DNA of 64,000 nucleotides, taken from Sulfurimonas sp. GTDB taxonomy: Bacteria > Campylobacterota > Campylobacteria > Campylobacterales > Sulfurimonadaceae. The translations under genes and the position numbers were made by a program. The notes beneath the pieces are model-generated. The model saw only the letters and a program-made list of their open reading frames with translations. It was not told the origin of the DNA and did no database searches. Of the stretch, positions 38,372-48,497 are shown piece by piece. The stretch covers positions 1 to 64,000 of the forward strand of contig NZ_JAHYJB010000006.1 in the NCBI RefSeq assembly GCF_019429335.1, read 5' to 3'. Numbering within the stretch: position 1 is the first letter of the stretch; each line of letters begins with the position of its first letter.

Positions 38372-39003
38372 CTCAGACTATATATCCTCTCGCCGTTTAT
38401 TACAATAGAGCCGTCACTATGAAGTGAAGCGTCCCCTAAAGAAATTATTAAATTTTTATTGTGTGTATAAAAGTTTTGATTCTTGTAAAATTCTATCTTA
38501 TATTTACTAAAAACTTGCTTCCATAAATTCATTTTCTTTATATTATTAAAATATCTCTCTGTCAACTCGTCTCTGTCTACGACGACATCAAGCTTGCCAA
38601 AACCGGGAGGCGCCTCTGCTATATTTAATCCGACTCCGCATACAAGGCTATCTTTGACCAAGTTGGTAATCATGCCGCCTATTTTCTTATCGCCTATGTA
38701 AAAATCATTCGGCCACTTTAGCCAGAGTACAGAACCAAATTCGCAGAGCATCTCTTTTAAAATATAAGAAAAATATATAGAGGCTGATTCAAGTTTAAGG
38801 TCTTTTGGAAGTTCATTTAAAGGAATTGCAAAAGATAAAAAAAGATTTCCCCTTACTCCGCTCCATAATTTTCCTCTGCTTCCAACACCATCCGTTTGAA
38901 AATCTGCAACAACGGCACATGGCAGAGATACCTTCTCCTCCCGTATCAGCTCTTTTAGATATTTTTGAGTAGAGTCAACGCTATCAAGATAGATAATCTG
39001 CAT
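38368..39003 (-). CDS. birA: biotin-[acetyl-CoA-carboxylase] ligase
   Basis: 211 aa. The catalytic domain only: VDSTQKYLKEL, the biotin-binding DGVGSRGKLWSG and WPNDFYIGDKKIGGM with its catalytic Lys. There is no N-terminal DNA-binding HTH, so this is a class I ligase without repressor role. It overlaps fmt by 20 nt. Confidence 0.93.
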   Translation of the reverse strand: MQIIYLDSVDSTQKYLKELIREEKVSLPCAVVADFQTDGVGSRGKLWSGVRGNLFLSFAIPLNELPKDLKLESASIYFSYILKEMLCEFGSVLWLKWPNDFYIGDKKIGGMITNLVKDSLVCGVGLNIAEAPPGFGKLDVVVDRDELTERYFNNIKKMNLWKQVFSKYKIEFYKNQNFYTHNKNLIISLGDASLHSDGSIVINGERIYSLR

Positions 39004-39892
39004 TGGCTAATCTTTTTCCGTTTATATAAGATAGAACATCCATCTCGTTTTTTGATTCAGGCTGAACTCTGTAAACTTTTATGCTTCCTTTGTTGCATCC
39101 CACTACAATAAAATCTTTTTCTACATGTAGAATTTTTCCGCCATCGTTTTGGCTCTCATTTTCCAGCAGTTCTATCTTTTTTAGCTTCAGTCCTGAACTT
39201 AGATAAATTCCAGGCCAAGGTGTAAATGCACGGTATTTATTAAAGAGACTCTGCGCATCTTCAAATACAACTTCGCCATCTTGTTTGGTTATCTTTGTGC
39301 AGTGCGAAGATGCAGAGTCATCCTGCTTGATGGGAGTATATGTGTTGAAATTCTCAAGCACATCTATAGTCAGTTCGCACGCCGCTTCAGTCAGCCTCTC
39401 AAAGAGAGATTCAGCCATCTCGCTAGCATCCACATCAATCTCTTTGATTTTTATAATATCTCCGGTGTCAAGTCCCTCATCCATAAGCATAGCAGTTACG
39501 CCTGTTTTAGTGTCTCCGCTTAAGAGAGTCTGCTGAATCGGGCTAGCCCCTCTGTAGTGTGGCAATATTGAAGCGTGAAGATTTATACATGGAGCGTGGT
39601 TTAATATCTCTTTTGGCAATATCTGACCATACGCTGCTACAACGATATAGTCGTACTCGATTTTTTTAAGCTCTGTAACAACGTCCGCTTCTCTAAGTCT
39701 GCTTGGCTGATAAATGGCAATGTTATTTTTAAGCGCGATTGTTTTTACGATTGGAGGAGTCAAAACTTTTTTTCGCCCTACAGGCTTGTCTGGCTGCGTA
39801 TAAACCGCTGCAACTTCAATATTTTTTTTATTAATAATTTTTTCTAAAATGTGTCCTGCATAATCAGGCGTTCCCATAAAAATAACCTTCAT
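38984..39892 (-). CDS. fmt: methionyl-tRNA formyltransferase
   Basis: 302 aa. The N-terminus is MGTPDYAGHIL, the folate-site signature NLHASILPHYRGASPIQ is near 105-121, and the catalytic Asp lies in DEGLDTGDI. It formylates initiator Met-tRNA. The start overlaps the proB end by one base. Confidence 0.95.
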   Translation of the reverse strand: MKVIFMGTPDYAGHILEKIINKKNIEVAAVYTQPDKPVGRKKVLTPPIVKTIALKNNIAIYQPSRLREADVVTELKKIEYDYIVVAAYGQILPKEILNHAPCINLHASILPHYRGASPIQQTLLSGDTKTGVTAMLMDEGLDTGDIIKIKEIDVDASEMAESLFERLTEAACELTIDVLENFNTYTPIKQDDSASSHCTKITKQDGEVVFEDAQSLFNKYRAFTPWPGIYLSSGLKLKKIELLENESQNDGGKILHVEKDFIVVGCNKGSIKVYRVQPESKNEMDVLSYINGKRLANADYLS

Positions 39893-40656
39893 TAAGCACC
39901 TCTTGTAAAAAGAGTTCCGCCGACATGTTTGCCCTCAAGCATTAAACTTTTTATATCGCTTAAATCATATCCGCTTGTCAGCACCATGTCAATTTTGTGC
40001 GACAAAAGATAGCTCGCCGCTTTTAGTTTTGTCAAAATTCCGCCTGTTGCGAAAGCACCGTGAGGAGTCGCCTCTTTCTCAAGCTCATCCGCATCTATAG
40101 AATTTACAATTTTTAATATTTTTGCATCGCTGAATTTTCTCGGGTCTTTGTCATAGTAAGCATCTATGTCTGATAAGATGATAAGCAAATCTGAGTCGGT
40201 ATGTTTTGCGACATAAGCTGAGAGCTGGTCGTTATCTCCAACAACAAGCTCTTTTGTGGTAGTCGCATCATTTTCATTGATAATCGGAACAACTCCGTTT
40301 GAGAGAAGCGTATTGATAGTATCTTTTATCTTTCTACTCTCATCTTCTATCTTGAAATTTGCAGCCGTTACCAATATCTGAGCCGTCAAAATATTGTATT
40401 CAGCAAATTTTTTTGCATACTTATTCATCAAAATCGGCTGACCTATGGAAGCAAGTGCCTGCTTGTTTTGCAGCACGCATCTATCAAGTTTAAGCTCAGT
40501 ATATCCAGCCGCAACTGCGCCAGATGAGACTAAAACAACTTCATTTGTTTTTCTAAGCTCACATAAAAAATCAACTAAATTTCTTACTCTTTGAAGTGCT
40601 ATTGCGTCGTTTTGTGTAAGTACTGCACTTCCAACTTTTACAACTACTCTTCTCAT
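39892..40656 (-). CDS. proB: glutamate 5-kinase (short form)
   Basis: 254 aa. An amino acid kinase fold: VVKVGSAVL, VSSGAVAAGY, and NENDATTTKELVVGDNDQLSA. It makes gamma-glutamyl phosphate for proline synthesis. The C-terminal PUA domain of the E. coli enzyme (367 aa) is missing, as is common in this phylum. Confidence 0.94.
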   Translation of the reverse strand: MRRVVVKVGSAVLTQNDAIALQRVRNLVDFLCELRKTNEVVLVSSGAVAAGYTELKLDRCVLQNKQALASIGQPILMNKYAKKFAEYNILTAQILVTAANFKIEDESRKIKDTINTLLSNGVVPIINENDATTTKELVVGDNDQLSAYVAKHTDSDLLIILSDIDAYYDKDPRKFSDAKILKIVNSIDADELEKEATPHGAFATGGILTKLKAASYLLSHKIDMVLTSGYDLSDIKSLMLEGKHVGGTLFTRGA

Positions 40657-40666
40657 TTTTATTTCT

Positions 40667-41773
40667 CTATTTGCTATATCTATTTACTTGCACAAGATTA
40701 AAGAGCGCATATTTGAGCGGCTCTATGTTTTTGTTTATCGCTGATGATATGGGTGCGACAAAATATGGAAGAGTTTTGTCATATCCGAGCGTCTCATCTG
40801 GGCTTTTTTGAATATAGTACGGCATTGAATCATCAAAACCTGCTTCATCGTTTTTAGTCGCTTTTACTCCGATAGTCTCCAAAAAGCCATTTACAAGCTT
40901 ATTAACCTGCTCTGGAGGAACTATGTCTGCTCTCGTCAGAGCAATAGCATAACCACTCTGAGCCAACGTATCTGAGAATGCAGCAACTTCTGCTTTAAGA
41001 GTCTCTATCTGCTCTTTTAAATCTCTGTACGATGCCAAGTCAACCATAAACAGAAGAATTTTTGTTCTCTCGATATGTTTTAAAAACTGAATACCAAGAC
41101 CTTTTCCTTCATGTGCTCCACCGATAATTCCGGGGATATCAGCCATAATAAACGATTCAAAATCGCCTATATTAACCTGTCCGAGCTTAGGAGTAAGCGT
41201 TGTAAACTCATAGTTTGCAATTTCTGGACGTGCATTTGAAACAGTTGAAATCAGTGTTGATTTTCCTACATTTGGAAACCCAACCAAACCAACATCTGCA
41301 ATAAGTTTCATCTCAAGCTTGATGACTCTAGTCTCGCCCTTCTCTCCCGGTTGCGCATAAGTAGGTCTCTGTTTTGTAGAAGATTTAAAGTGCGTGTTGC
41401 CAAGTCCGCCTCTTCCTCCTGTTATAAACAGCTCTTCTTGTCCATCTTTTAACATGTCAAAAATAACTTCACCGCTCTCCATGTCGACAATCTGTGTCCC
41501 GGGAGGAACAATAATAACCTTTTTTTCACCTGATTTTCCGGTCATATTCGAGCTTTCGCCCTGTGCACCGTTATCAGCTTTTATGTGCATTTTCTTTTGA
41601 AAGTGTGAGAGCGTGTGCGTGTTATTGTCGCATTTAAACCAGATATCTCCGCCTTTTCCACCGTCACCGCCGTTTGGACCACCGTTAACAACAAATTTTT
41701 CACGACGAAATGAAACACACCCTTGACCGCCTTTTCCTGAAGAAACCGTTAGTTCTACGCTATCTGTAAACAA
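40667..41773 (-). CDS. obgE: Obg family GTPase
   Basis: 368 aa. The glycine-rich Obg fold covers about 1-157 ([18 protein letters not shown]). The G domain has GFPNVGKST near 166, DIPG near 214 and a TRAD specificity loop. It helps 50S assembly and stress control. It is downstream of rpmA and rplU on the same strand, the classic order. Confidence 0.96.
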   Translation of the reverse strand: MFTDSVELTVSSGKGGQGCVSFRREKFVVNGGPNGGDGGKGGDIWFKCDNNTHTLSHFQKKMHIKADNGAQGESSNMTGKSGEKKVIIVPPGTQIVDMESGEVIFDMLKDGQEELFITGGRGGLGNTHFKSSTKQRPTYAQPGEKGETRVIKLEMKLIADVGLVGFPNVGKSTLISTVSNARPEIANYEFTTLTPKLGQVNIGDFESFIMADIPGIIGGAHEGKGLGIQFLKHIERTKILLFMVDLASYRDLKEQIETLKAEVAAFSDTLAQSGYAIALTRADIVPPEQVNKLVNGFLETIGVKATKNDEAGFDDSMPYYIQKSPDETLGYDKTLPYFVAPISSAINKNIEPLKYALFNLVQVNRYSK

Positions 41774-41924
41774 GTGCTTTCCTTTTAATTACTCTTTAGC
41801 TAAAATTTAGCTATTATCGACAGTAAATTCGACATTTAAATACTCAAAAATCAACTATAATAAAAAAGTAAACTGTTGAATATTTTAACTGTTGTAGATA
41901 CAAAACCCAACGGTTGAAGTAGAA

Positions 41925-41947
41925 ATATTTGGGCAGTGCCCAAATAT
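41925..41947 (-). terminator. hairpin after rpmA
   Basis: ATATTTGGG / CCCAAATAT with a 5-nt loop forms a 9-bp stem 8 nt past the rpmA stop. On the minus strand it is followed by a pyrimidine-rich run (TTCTACTTC). It is probably a partial or complete terminator before obgE. Confidence 0.55.
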
Positions 41948-41954
41948 AGTAGAA

Positions 41955-42212
41955 TTACGCAGCAGGAATGATTGAAACTTGTTGACGTTTTTTATCTTTT
42001 CTATGAAATAAAACAGTACCTTCAACAAGAGCAAAAATTGTATGGTCTTTTCCCATACCAACATTTTTACCAGGGTGAACTTTTGTTCCACGTTGACGAA
42101 CAATGATGTTGCCAGCTATTACTGCCTCTCCGCCATATTTCTTCACACCAAGTCTTCTACCAGCCGAGTCACGATTATTCTGTGTACTACCTTGACCTTT
42201 CTTATGTGCCAT
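41955..42212 (-). CDS. rpmA: 50S ribosomal protein L27
   Basis: 85 aa. It begins [20 protein letters not shown] and contains [22 protein letters not shown], the standard L27 pattern. It has no extra N-terminal cleavage peptide such as Firmicutes carry. It is located at the peptidyl transferase centre. Confidence 0.97.
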   Translation of the reverse strand: MAHKKGQGSTQNNRDSAGRRLGVKKYGGEAVIAGNIIVRQRGTKVHPGKNVGMGKDHTIFALVEGTVLFHRKDKKRQQVSIIPAA

Positions 42213-42246
42213 CTTAAATCTCCTTTGTTAATTTTACAGCTTGATA

Positions 42247-42555
42247 TTATGCTGCGATTTTTATAATACGAACGCGTGTATAATCTCTTCTAAAGCCTCT
42301 TTTAACTTTAGAGTCTTTACGACGACGCTTTTTAAAAGTCACAACTTTTTTATCACGACCTTCATTAATAACTTCAGCAGTTACAACAGCACCCTCAACA
42401 AAAGGCGCTCCCATTTTAAGTTCCCCTGCGTTAACAGCTAAAACTTCTTTAATCTCGATTGAAGCTTTAGGCTCTAGAGACATTTTATCCAATAATAGGA
42501 TATCGCCCTCTTGAACTTTATACTGCTTGCCACCGTTTTTGATAATTGCGTACAT
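42247..42555 (-). CDS. rplU: 50S ribosomal protein L21
   Basis: 102 aa. It starts [18 protein letters not shown] and ends with a basic [15 protein letters not shown] region that binds 23S rRNA. It leads the rplU-rpmA-obgE transcript. Confidence 0.97.
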   Translation of the reverse strand: MYAIIKNGGKQYKVQEGDILLLDKMSLEPKASIEIKEVLAVNAGELKMGAPFVEGAVVTAEVINEGRDKKVVTFKKRRRKDSKVKRGFRRDYTRVRIIKIAA

Positions 42556-42647
42556 AATACAATTCCTTAAATCTTTAAATACTTACTAGCCTTTGGAACA
42601 TATATTTTATGTCTCCAGAAGTCTTTCATTTCTACAAAAAGTTCGGA

Positions 42648-42653
42648 ATTATA
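42648..42653 (-). promoter_or_regulatory. -10 element for rplU
   Basis: On the minus strand GAGTATAATTCC has a consensus TATAAT about 93 nt before the rplU start. The implied leader is about 85 nt, long enough to hold a ribosomal-protein control element, but I could not define one. Confidence 0.5.
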
Positions 42654-42688
42654 CTCTCACAAGCTTTAAGTATTGTTTAATCATATGA

Positions 42689-45600
42689 TTATATTTTAAT
42701 GTTTTTACTTTCATAGAACTTTTTTAGCCACAAATCAAGTGGACTTATCAATCTGTAGATAACAGGAACCACTAAAAGTGTCAGTACCATAGAGCTTAAA
42801 AGCCCGCCTATTATTGATATCGCCATTGGAGCTTTTGTCTCACTTCCAAGCCCGCCACCAAGGGCAAGAGGAAGCATTGCAAAGACCATTGCGACAGTGG
42901 TCATTAGTATCGGGCGAAGCCTCTTTTCTCCAGCCTCAATAAGCGCATCTTCAGCTCTCTTTCCATTATTAACCGCGTGGTTTGCAAAATCTACAAGCAA
43001 AACCGCATTTTTACCGACCATTCCCATTAAGAGCATAAATCCAATCATAACAAAAAGGCTAAATTGCAATCCTGACATGTAAAGGGATAGCATCACCCCG
43101 ATTATGCTCAGAGGAAGGGCTACCATGATGATAATGGGCTGAATTAGCGATTCATAAAGAACAGCCAAGATAATAAACATCAAAATAACGCTAAGCCCGA
43201 TTGCCACTCCAAACGCCTCTCCTGTTTTTACCATCTCTTCGGCAAAACCTGTAAATCTATACTCAACACCCTTTGGCAAAAGATTCTCAATCTCCGCTCT
43301 TGTGTAGTTTACCGCTCCGCCCAAATCAAGCCCGAAAAGGTCGGCAAATATTGTAACCTCGCGCTGTCTGTCAAAGTGATTTATTGCTCCGAGTGTTTTT
43401 GAATCGCTAAATTTCACTAAACCGTCAAGATAAACAAGCCTGCCATCTTTTGTTCTTACCTGTAACTTCTTGATGTCTTCTAAACTAACTCTATTTTCGT
43501 CGCCAAATCTAAGCGTTATGTTGTACTGTTTTCCGCTCTCTTCAAAGTATGATATCTCTAAATCGCTTGAAAAGGCGATAGATATTGCAAAGGCGATATC
43601 TGAAGCTGATACGCCAAAGAGTGAGGCATTTTCTCTTAGTATGTTTATATCTATCTGTGGTTTTTGCTCATCTAGATCTGTGTCTATGTCAACAAATCCC
43701 TCTTTTTTTGAGAGATACTCAACCAGATTTTTCTTTGCACTCTCTAAGTCATCAAACGAGTCCGATTTTAAAACTATCTGATAAGGAACCGATACACCTG
43801 CACCTTTTATGTTTGGAATAGCAGAAGCGGTGATGAACATATCTTTTTTATACGGTTCAAAAGCCTCTCTAAAGCCTTGGATAATCTCCTCTTGATTTAG
43901 CTCTCTTTTGTTTTTATCGACAAGCTTCACATAGATAAGCGCTTTATGTTTCTCTTGCGTAGCGTTATATCCGACGCTGAGAGTTGTATACTCTACATGT
44001 TGATTTTTTCTTACAAGATCTTCGACTATTTTTGACTTTCTCACCATCTCTTCAAGCGATATTCCGGCATCGGCTTTGATTTTTATCTCAAACTCTGCTT
44101 TGTCCTCTTTTGGTATAAAATCCATGCCGATTTTTGGAAAGAGACTAAGCGAAGCAAAAAATATTGCAAACACCAAAACAATAGTAGTTATCTTAAACCT
44201 CAGCACACCTCTTAACATCACCTCATACATGCGCTCTAAAAACTTAAAGATCGGCTCTGTTAAATTATAAAATCTGCTCTCGCCTTTATGCAGTACCCTA
44301 GCACTCAAACTTGGAATAAAACTCAGAGCTATCGTGTAGGAGATAATAATGGCAAAGCCTACCGTCATGGCAAAACTCTCAAAAAACTTGCCAACAATTC
44401 CGCTCATAAACGAAACTGGGATAAAAACGGCCAGAAGCATTGCAGAGATAGCCAAAATTGTAAAAGCCATCTCTTTTGTGCCCTCATACGCCGCCTCATA
44501 CTTATCCATCCCCTCTTCCATTTTCTTATAGATATTCTCAATTACTACGATGGCATCATCGATGATAATACCGATAGCCAAAGTAAGCCCGATAAGCGTC
44601 ATCTTGTTTAACTCAAACCCCATATAGTCCATCAGCGCAAACGTACCCATAATAGAAGCCGGAATAGAGAGAGCCGAAACAAAAGTGATAGTCAGGTTTC
44701 TTAAAAAAACAAAAACTATAATCGTGGCAAGAATGGCGCCGTAAATAAGATCAAACTCCACATCTTTTAAAGAGTTGATTATAAAAGGAGAGGTGTCGTT
44801 TAAAACCTTTACCTCAAATCTCTCTCCCGCCATAACTTCAAGCTTTGGAACTACTTTTTTAACGCGCTCTATAATGTCTATGGTGTTAGTTCCTGAAATC
44901 TTCTGAACCTCAAGCATAACACCTTCTACGCCGTTGTAAGAAGCATAGCTTTTAGCATCACTCAGAGAGTCTTCAACAGTTGCTATATCTCTTAGCCTTA
45001 TATTATCTCTTATCTTTATATTTTTTAGCTCTTCGACACTTAGTGCATCAGCTTTTGTCTTAAGAGTAAGCTCTTTGGTTTTGGTTATTAGTTTTCCGCC
45101 ACCGATTTTTACATTCTCTTTTGCAACAGCCGCATTTAGCTCCGCAATAGTAATTGCATATTTGCCAAGTGAATGAGCATCTGGAAATATTTTTATCTCT
45201 CTATCTTTATAGCCCACGATGTTAATAGCCCCGACATCGTTTATCTTTTGGATTGTCGGCTTTACCTTCTCGTCTGCAAAAAGCATAAGATTTTTAAGAC
45301 TATCCCCTTTTGCGGTCAAAAATATATTTACAATGGGTGCAGCGCCGATGTCCAGCTTGCTTACAAGCGGAACTTCAGCATCATTTGGAAGCTTAATTGC
45401 AGAGACTTTATCTCGCACATCATTAGTTGCCTCATCAATATCCCGCTCTAAAAAAAACTTAACTGTTACTACGCTCACACCCTCGCTGCTGCTTGAGGTT
45501 ATGCTGTCTATTCCGCCGATTCTCGATATCGCCTCTTCTACCTTGTCGGTAATCTGAGACTCAATCGTGCCCGCTTCTGCACCCGGATAGTTTGTCTGAA

Positions 45601-45733
45601 TGGTAACTATGGGAAAATCAACATTTGGAAAAAGAGCCGATGGCATAGATTTGTAGCTCATATAGCCGAATATTACGAGCGTTGCTACGTACATCAGAGT
45701 GGCAATAGGTCTCTTGATTGAAATTTTGTACAT
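42689..45733 (-). CDS. RND-family efflux permease (HAE1-like)
   Basis: 1014 aa, about 12 membrane helices and two large periplasmic loops. The conserved helix-4 region GLTLAIGIIIDDAIVVIENIY carries the acidic proton-relay residues; the protein begins ISIKRPIATLM and ends with the GGLLSSMVLTLLVVPVIYRL block. It would export drugs or lipophilic compounds with the adaptor and TolC-like genes upstream in the same operon. The substrate is not inferable. Confidence 0.93.
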   Translation of the reverse strand: MYKISIKRPIATLMYVATLVIFGYMSYKSMPSALFPNVDFPIVTIQTNYPGAEAGTIESQITDKVEEAISRIGGIDSITSSSSEGVSVVTVKFFLERDIDEATNDVRDKVSAIKLPNDAEVPLVSKLDIGAAPIVNIFLTAKGDSLKNLMLFADEKVKPTIQKINDVGAINIVGYKDREIKIFPDAHSLGKYAITIAELNAAVAKENVKIGGGKLITKTKELTLKTKADALSVEELKNIKIRDNIRLRDIATVEDSLSDAKSYASYNGVEGVMLEVQKISGTNTIDIIERVKKVVPKLEVMAGERFEVKVLNDTSPFIINSLKDVEFDLIYGAILATIIVFVFLRNLTITFVSALSIPASIMGTFALMDYMGFELNKMTLIGLTLAIGIIIDDAIVVIENIYKKMEEGMDKYEAAYEGTKEMAFTILAISAMLLAVFIPVSFMSGIVGKFFESFAMTVGFAIIISYTIALSFIPSLSARVLHKGESRFYNLTEPIFKFLERMYEVMLRGVLRFKITTIVLVFAIFFASLSLFPKIGMDFIPKEDKAEFEIKIKADAGISLEEMVRKSKIVEDLVRKNQHVEYTTLSVGYNATQEKHKALIYVKLVDKNKRELNQEEIIQGFREAFEPYKKDMFITASAIPNIKGAGVSVPYQIVLKSDSFDDLESAKKNLVEYLSKKEGFVDIDTDLDEQKPQIDINILRENASLFGVSASDIAFAISIAFSSDLEISYFEESGKQYNITLRFGDENRVSLEDIKKLQVRTKDGRLVYLDGLVKFSDSKTLGAINHFDRQREVTIFADLFGLDLGGAVNYTRAEIENLLPKGVEYRFTGFAEEMVKTGEAFGVAIGLSVILMFIILAVLYESLIQPIIIMVALPLSIIGVMLSLYMSGLQFSLFVMIGFMLLMGMVGKNAVLLVDFANHAVNNGKRAEDALIEAGEKRLRPILMTTVAMVFAMLPLALGGGLGSETKAPMAISIIGGLLSSMVLTLLVVPVIYRLISPLDLWLKKFYESKNIKI

Positions 45734-45737
45734 GTAG

Positions 45738-46490
45738 TTACTTTTTTCTGTTTGTATCTATATAGCCATCACCAAAAAGCCCGACTACAAAATCTTTTGC
45801 AAACACCTCTGCGTTTAGCTTTCTGCTCTTTAAATCTACATGCGGATACACTTTTGCTATAACGCCTACATGCTCATCCTCGTCACCGTCAATCTTATAC
45901 TTAAAGCTCTGCCCTGCTTTTACTTTTTTCCAATACTTTTGGTCAAACTCTAAAACAAGTTTTCTCTCGTTTACGCTTTGAAGCTTCAAGATTGTTTTTG
46001 GCGACATCTCTGTCACTACGTCTCCAATCTCTATATTTTTTTCAAATATCACTCCATCAAAGGGAGCATAAAGCACTGTTTTGTCATAAAGTGTTTGCTG
46101 ATGTGAAAGAGCTGCGGATGACAAAGCAACAGCTGTTTTTGCCCTCTCGTAAGCAAGTGCATAAACGTCAAAACGTGCCTCGTCTACGAGATGCTTAACT
46201 TTTTCTTGTCTCTCATAATCTTTTTTTGCATATTTAAGCGCAACCTCGGCATTTGCCAACTCAGCCTTTGTGATATCCAAAGATGCTTTTATATCCTCAT
46301 TTGCAAGCTCACAGAGCTTTTCACCCTTTTTTACACTGCTGGAAATATCTACATGTACTTTTTTTACAATGCCGCCTGCGTCAAATGCCAAACTTGCGCT
46401 TTTTGAAGCCTCTACGAAAAAATTGGCATAAACATCTTCTGCATTTAGAGTAATGATTGAAAAAATCAATCCTAAAAATATTTTTCTCAT
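45738..46490 (-). CDS. RND efflux periplasmic adaptor (short)
   Basis: 250 aa, shorter than the usual 350-400. It has a signal peptide (about 1-17), a lipoyl-type half motif (GGIVKKVHVDISSSVKKGEKL), a helical hairpin (about 75-130), the second half (APFDGVIFEKNIEIGDVV) and a beta-barrel part. The membrane-proximal domain seems reduced. It lies 4 nt from the permease gene and overlaps the TolC-like gene by 4 nt. Confidence 0.85.
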   Translation of the reverse strand: MRKIFLGLIFSIITLNAEDVYANFFVEASKSASLAFDAGGIVKKVHVDISSSVKKGEKLCELANEDIKASLDITKAELANAEVALKYAKKDYERQEKVKHLVDEARFDVYALAYERAKTAVALSSAALSHQQTLYDKTVLYAPFDGVIFEKNIEIGDVVTEMSPKTILKLQSVNERKLVLEFDQKYWKKVKAGQSFKYKIDGDEDEHVGVIAKVYPHVDLKSRKLNAEVFAKDFVVGLFGDGYIDTNRKK

Positions 46491-47713
46491 TTTATAAAAT
46501 CCTTTAATTTTTTTCCGCCGTAGTAGTAGAACATTGCATAGGCAACTTCCAAATCATTCAGCGACTTCTCATAAAGTGCGGACGCGTCTGTTTTTGCACT
46601 TAGTGCATCGAGATAAATTACATAATCAACTATGCCCGCGTTGTACTTCTCGTTTATAATAGCAAAGGCACTAAAAGCTGCATTCAAGGCACTTTTTGCA
46701 CTTCTGATTTTTAGTTTTGAACTCTTTACTCTTGCAACAGAAATCTCATGACGCATCTTCTGCTCTTTTGACATGTAGCTTATCTCTTGGCTCAGAGCTT
46801 TTGAGTTTAACATAAGAGCCTGCTTTGATTCGCTTGTGCTTGAGTAATCAAAAATCCTCATATTGAGACTTAGCATCAAGACGTTTTGTCTATCTATTTT
46901 TGCAGGATGATTTGGCGCGATGTCATCATAGCCGTAGATTGTATATTTGTCTTCGAGTTTCACATTTGGATAGTATGCGCCCTCAAGCGCTTCGGCACTG
47001 TTTTTCATAGCACTCACTTTATAGGTAAGTGATTTTATCTCATCACTTGGCTCTAAGTCAAAAAGCTCCGCCTCTTTAAAGCCTGAAGCATCGAAACTCT
47101 CTATCTCTTTGCCGACTTTTAGCTCCAAAGATTTTTTAACGCTCAGCATCTCAAAGCTTAGCGCCTCAATCTCATAAAGATTGTTATCATATGAGGCTTG
47201 AAGTCTTTCTATATCATCCTGTGTGGCAAGTTTCGCATCATAAAACTGTTTAATTCTCCCTAGCTGCTCTTGGAGAGATTTTCCTGCATCCTCTTTTGCT
47301 CTTAGGCTTGATTCCAAACTCTTGATGTTATAAAAATCTTGGACTATCTGCAATGAGAGGCTTTTTTTCATCTGCTCTTCGTCGTGGACAGCTCCTCTGA
47401 ACTCATCTTTGGTCTTACTAAGAAGTGATGACTTGATTCCGCCATCATAAATATCCATCTCAATTTTGCCGTATCCAGCGTAGATGTCTCTGATTTGAAA
47501 AAGTGTAGTATCGCTTGTGTTTTGGTAGGATGCGCCGATATCAACCGTTGGAAAGAAGTCGCTCTTCTTTGATTCGACTTCTCTCTCTTTTGCCTCTTTT
47601 TTAAATTTTGATGAGAGCAGCAGGTCGTTATTTTGGTGCGCTGCATCCAAAATTGACCTTAAATCATCCGCAAATATGAGTACGGGCAGCAATAAGAGGA
47701 AAAATGTTCTCAT
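46487..47713 (-). CDS. TolC-like outer-membrane efflux protein of the RND operon
   Basis: 408 aa with a signal peptide (about 1-15). Two OEP repeats of long helices are visible (IVQDFYNIKSLESSLRAKEDA and the closing SLNDLEVAYAMFYYYGG). It completes the tripartite pump with the adaptor and permease. It overlaps ridA by 4 nt. Confidence 0.88.
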   Translation of the reverse strand: MRTFFLLLLPVLIFADDLRSILDAAHQNNDLLLSSKFKKEAKEREVESKKSDFFPTVDIGASYQNTSDTTLFQIRDIYAGYGKIEMDIYDGGIKSSLLSKTKDEFRGAVHDEEQMKKSLSLQIVQDFYNIKSLESSLRAKEDAGKSLQEQLGRIKQFYDAKLATQDDIERLQASYDNNLYEIEALSFEMLSVKKSLELKVGKEIESFDASGFKEAELFDLEPSDEIKSLTYKVSAMKNSAEALEGAYYPNVKLEDKYTIYGYDDIAPNHPAKIDRQNVLMLSLNMRIFDYSSTSESKQALMLNSKALSQEISYMSKEQKMRHEISVARVKSSKLKIRSAKSALNAAFSAFAIINEKYNAGIVDYVIYLDALSAKTDASALYEKSLNDLEVAYAMFYYYGGKKLKDFIK

Positions 47714-48084
47714 TTTACTAGTGCGATTGCATCAATCTCTACTAACGCATTTTTTGGCAACGTCTTTACCGCCACTGTTGAGCGCGCTGGTTTATGAGAG
47801 CCGAAAGCTGTCGCATATATCTCGTTGACTGTCACAAAATCATCCATTGAAGCCAAAAAGATAGTAGTTTTTACCACGCTGCCCATTGAGCTTCCAGCCT
47901 CTTCTAAAACCGCTTGAAGATTTTTTAGCACCTGTTTTGTCTGCACAACCACATCACTATCAAGCATAACGCCCTCAGGTGTAAGAGCAATCTGCCCAGA
48001 TGTAAAAACCATTCCGTTTGCAACTACTGCTTGTGAATATGGACCTATTGCCGATGGCGCTCTGTTTGTTTGTACGAATTTCAT
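47710..48084 (-). CDS. ridA: RidA family enamine/imine deaminase
   Basis: 124 aa. PSAIGPYSQAV at the N-terminus and a C-terminal catalytic Arg region (ARSTVAVKTLPKNALVEIDAIA) define the RidA/YjgF family. It hydrolyses reactive 2-aminoacrylate-type imines. It is co-directional with the RND operon but metabolically unrelated. Confidence 0.93.
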   Translation of the reverse strand: MKFVQTNRAPSAIGPYSQAVVANGMVFTSGQIALTPEGVMLDSDVVVQTKQVLKNLQAVLEEAGSSMGSVVKTTIFLASMDDFVTVNEIYATAFGSHKPARSTVAVKTLPKNALVEIDAIALVK

Positions 48085-48095
48085 ATCAATTTCCT

Positions 48096-48488
48096 TTAAT
48101 CTTTTTTTGCCTCTTTTACTTCATCCAAAAGCTCGTAAAAAGCTTCAACGCTTCTGTAGCCGATTGTAGTATAAATTATCTCGCCATCGGTAGTTAAAAA
48201 GTAGTGTCTTGGAACGGGCTTTGTCTCAAATTTCTCTGGGATATCATCTATATCTCTTGAGAGATAGATAAGCACATAATCCTTTTTCAATCTTTTTATA
48301 ACATCTTCTTTTGAAAAAACTTCAGCTTCAAGCTTGTCGCAATATTTGCAATACTCCGAACCTATAAAAAGATAGATATCTTTTTTCTCTTGTTTAGCCT
48401 CTACCAATGCTTTTTCATAGTCATTTGGCCAATCAGGACCGGCACTGAGCAGCGATATTAAAGCCGTTATCAATATAAAAAATCTCAT
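48096..48488 (-). CDS. periplasmic thioredoxin-fold protein
   Basis: 130 aa. A signal peptide (about 1-17) is followed by the active-site motif EYCKYCDKLE and a cis-Pro region (KPVPRHYFL). It resembles the SoxW/thioredoxin_7-like reductants. A disulfide-handling role in the periplasm is likely; the partner is unknown. Confidence 0.85.
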   Translation of the reverse strand: MRFFILITALISLLSAGPDWPNDYEKALVEAKQEKKDIYLFIGSEYCKYCDKLEAEVFSKEDVIKRLKKDYVLIYLSRDIDDIPEKFETKPVPRHYFLTTDGEIIYTTIGYRSVEAFYELLDEVKEAKKD

Positions 48489-48497
48489 AACCCTCTC

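Noticed and set aside
36747-42555. Replication origin near parAB
   Set aside because: No DnaA-box cluster, AT-rich unwinding block, dnaA or parS consensus was seen; parAB position alone is not enough.
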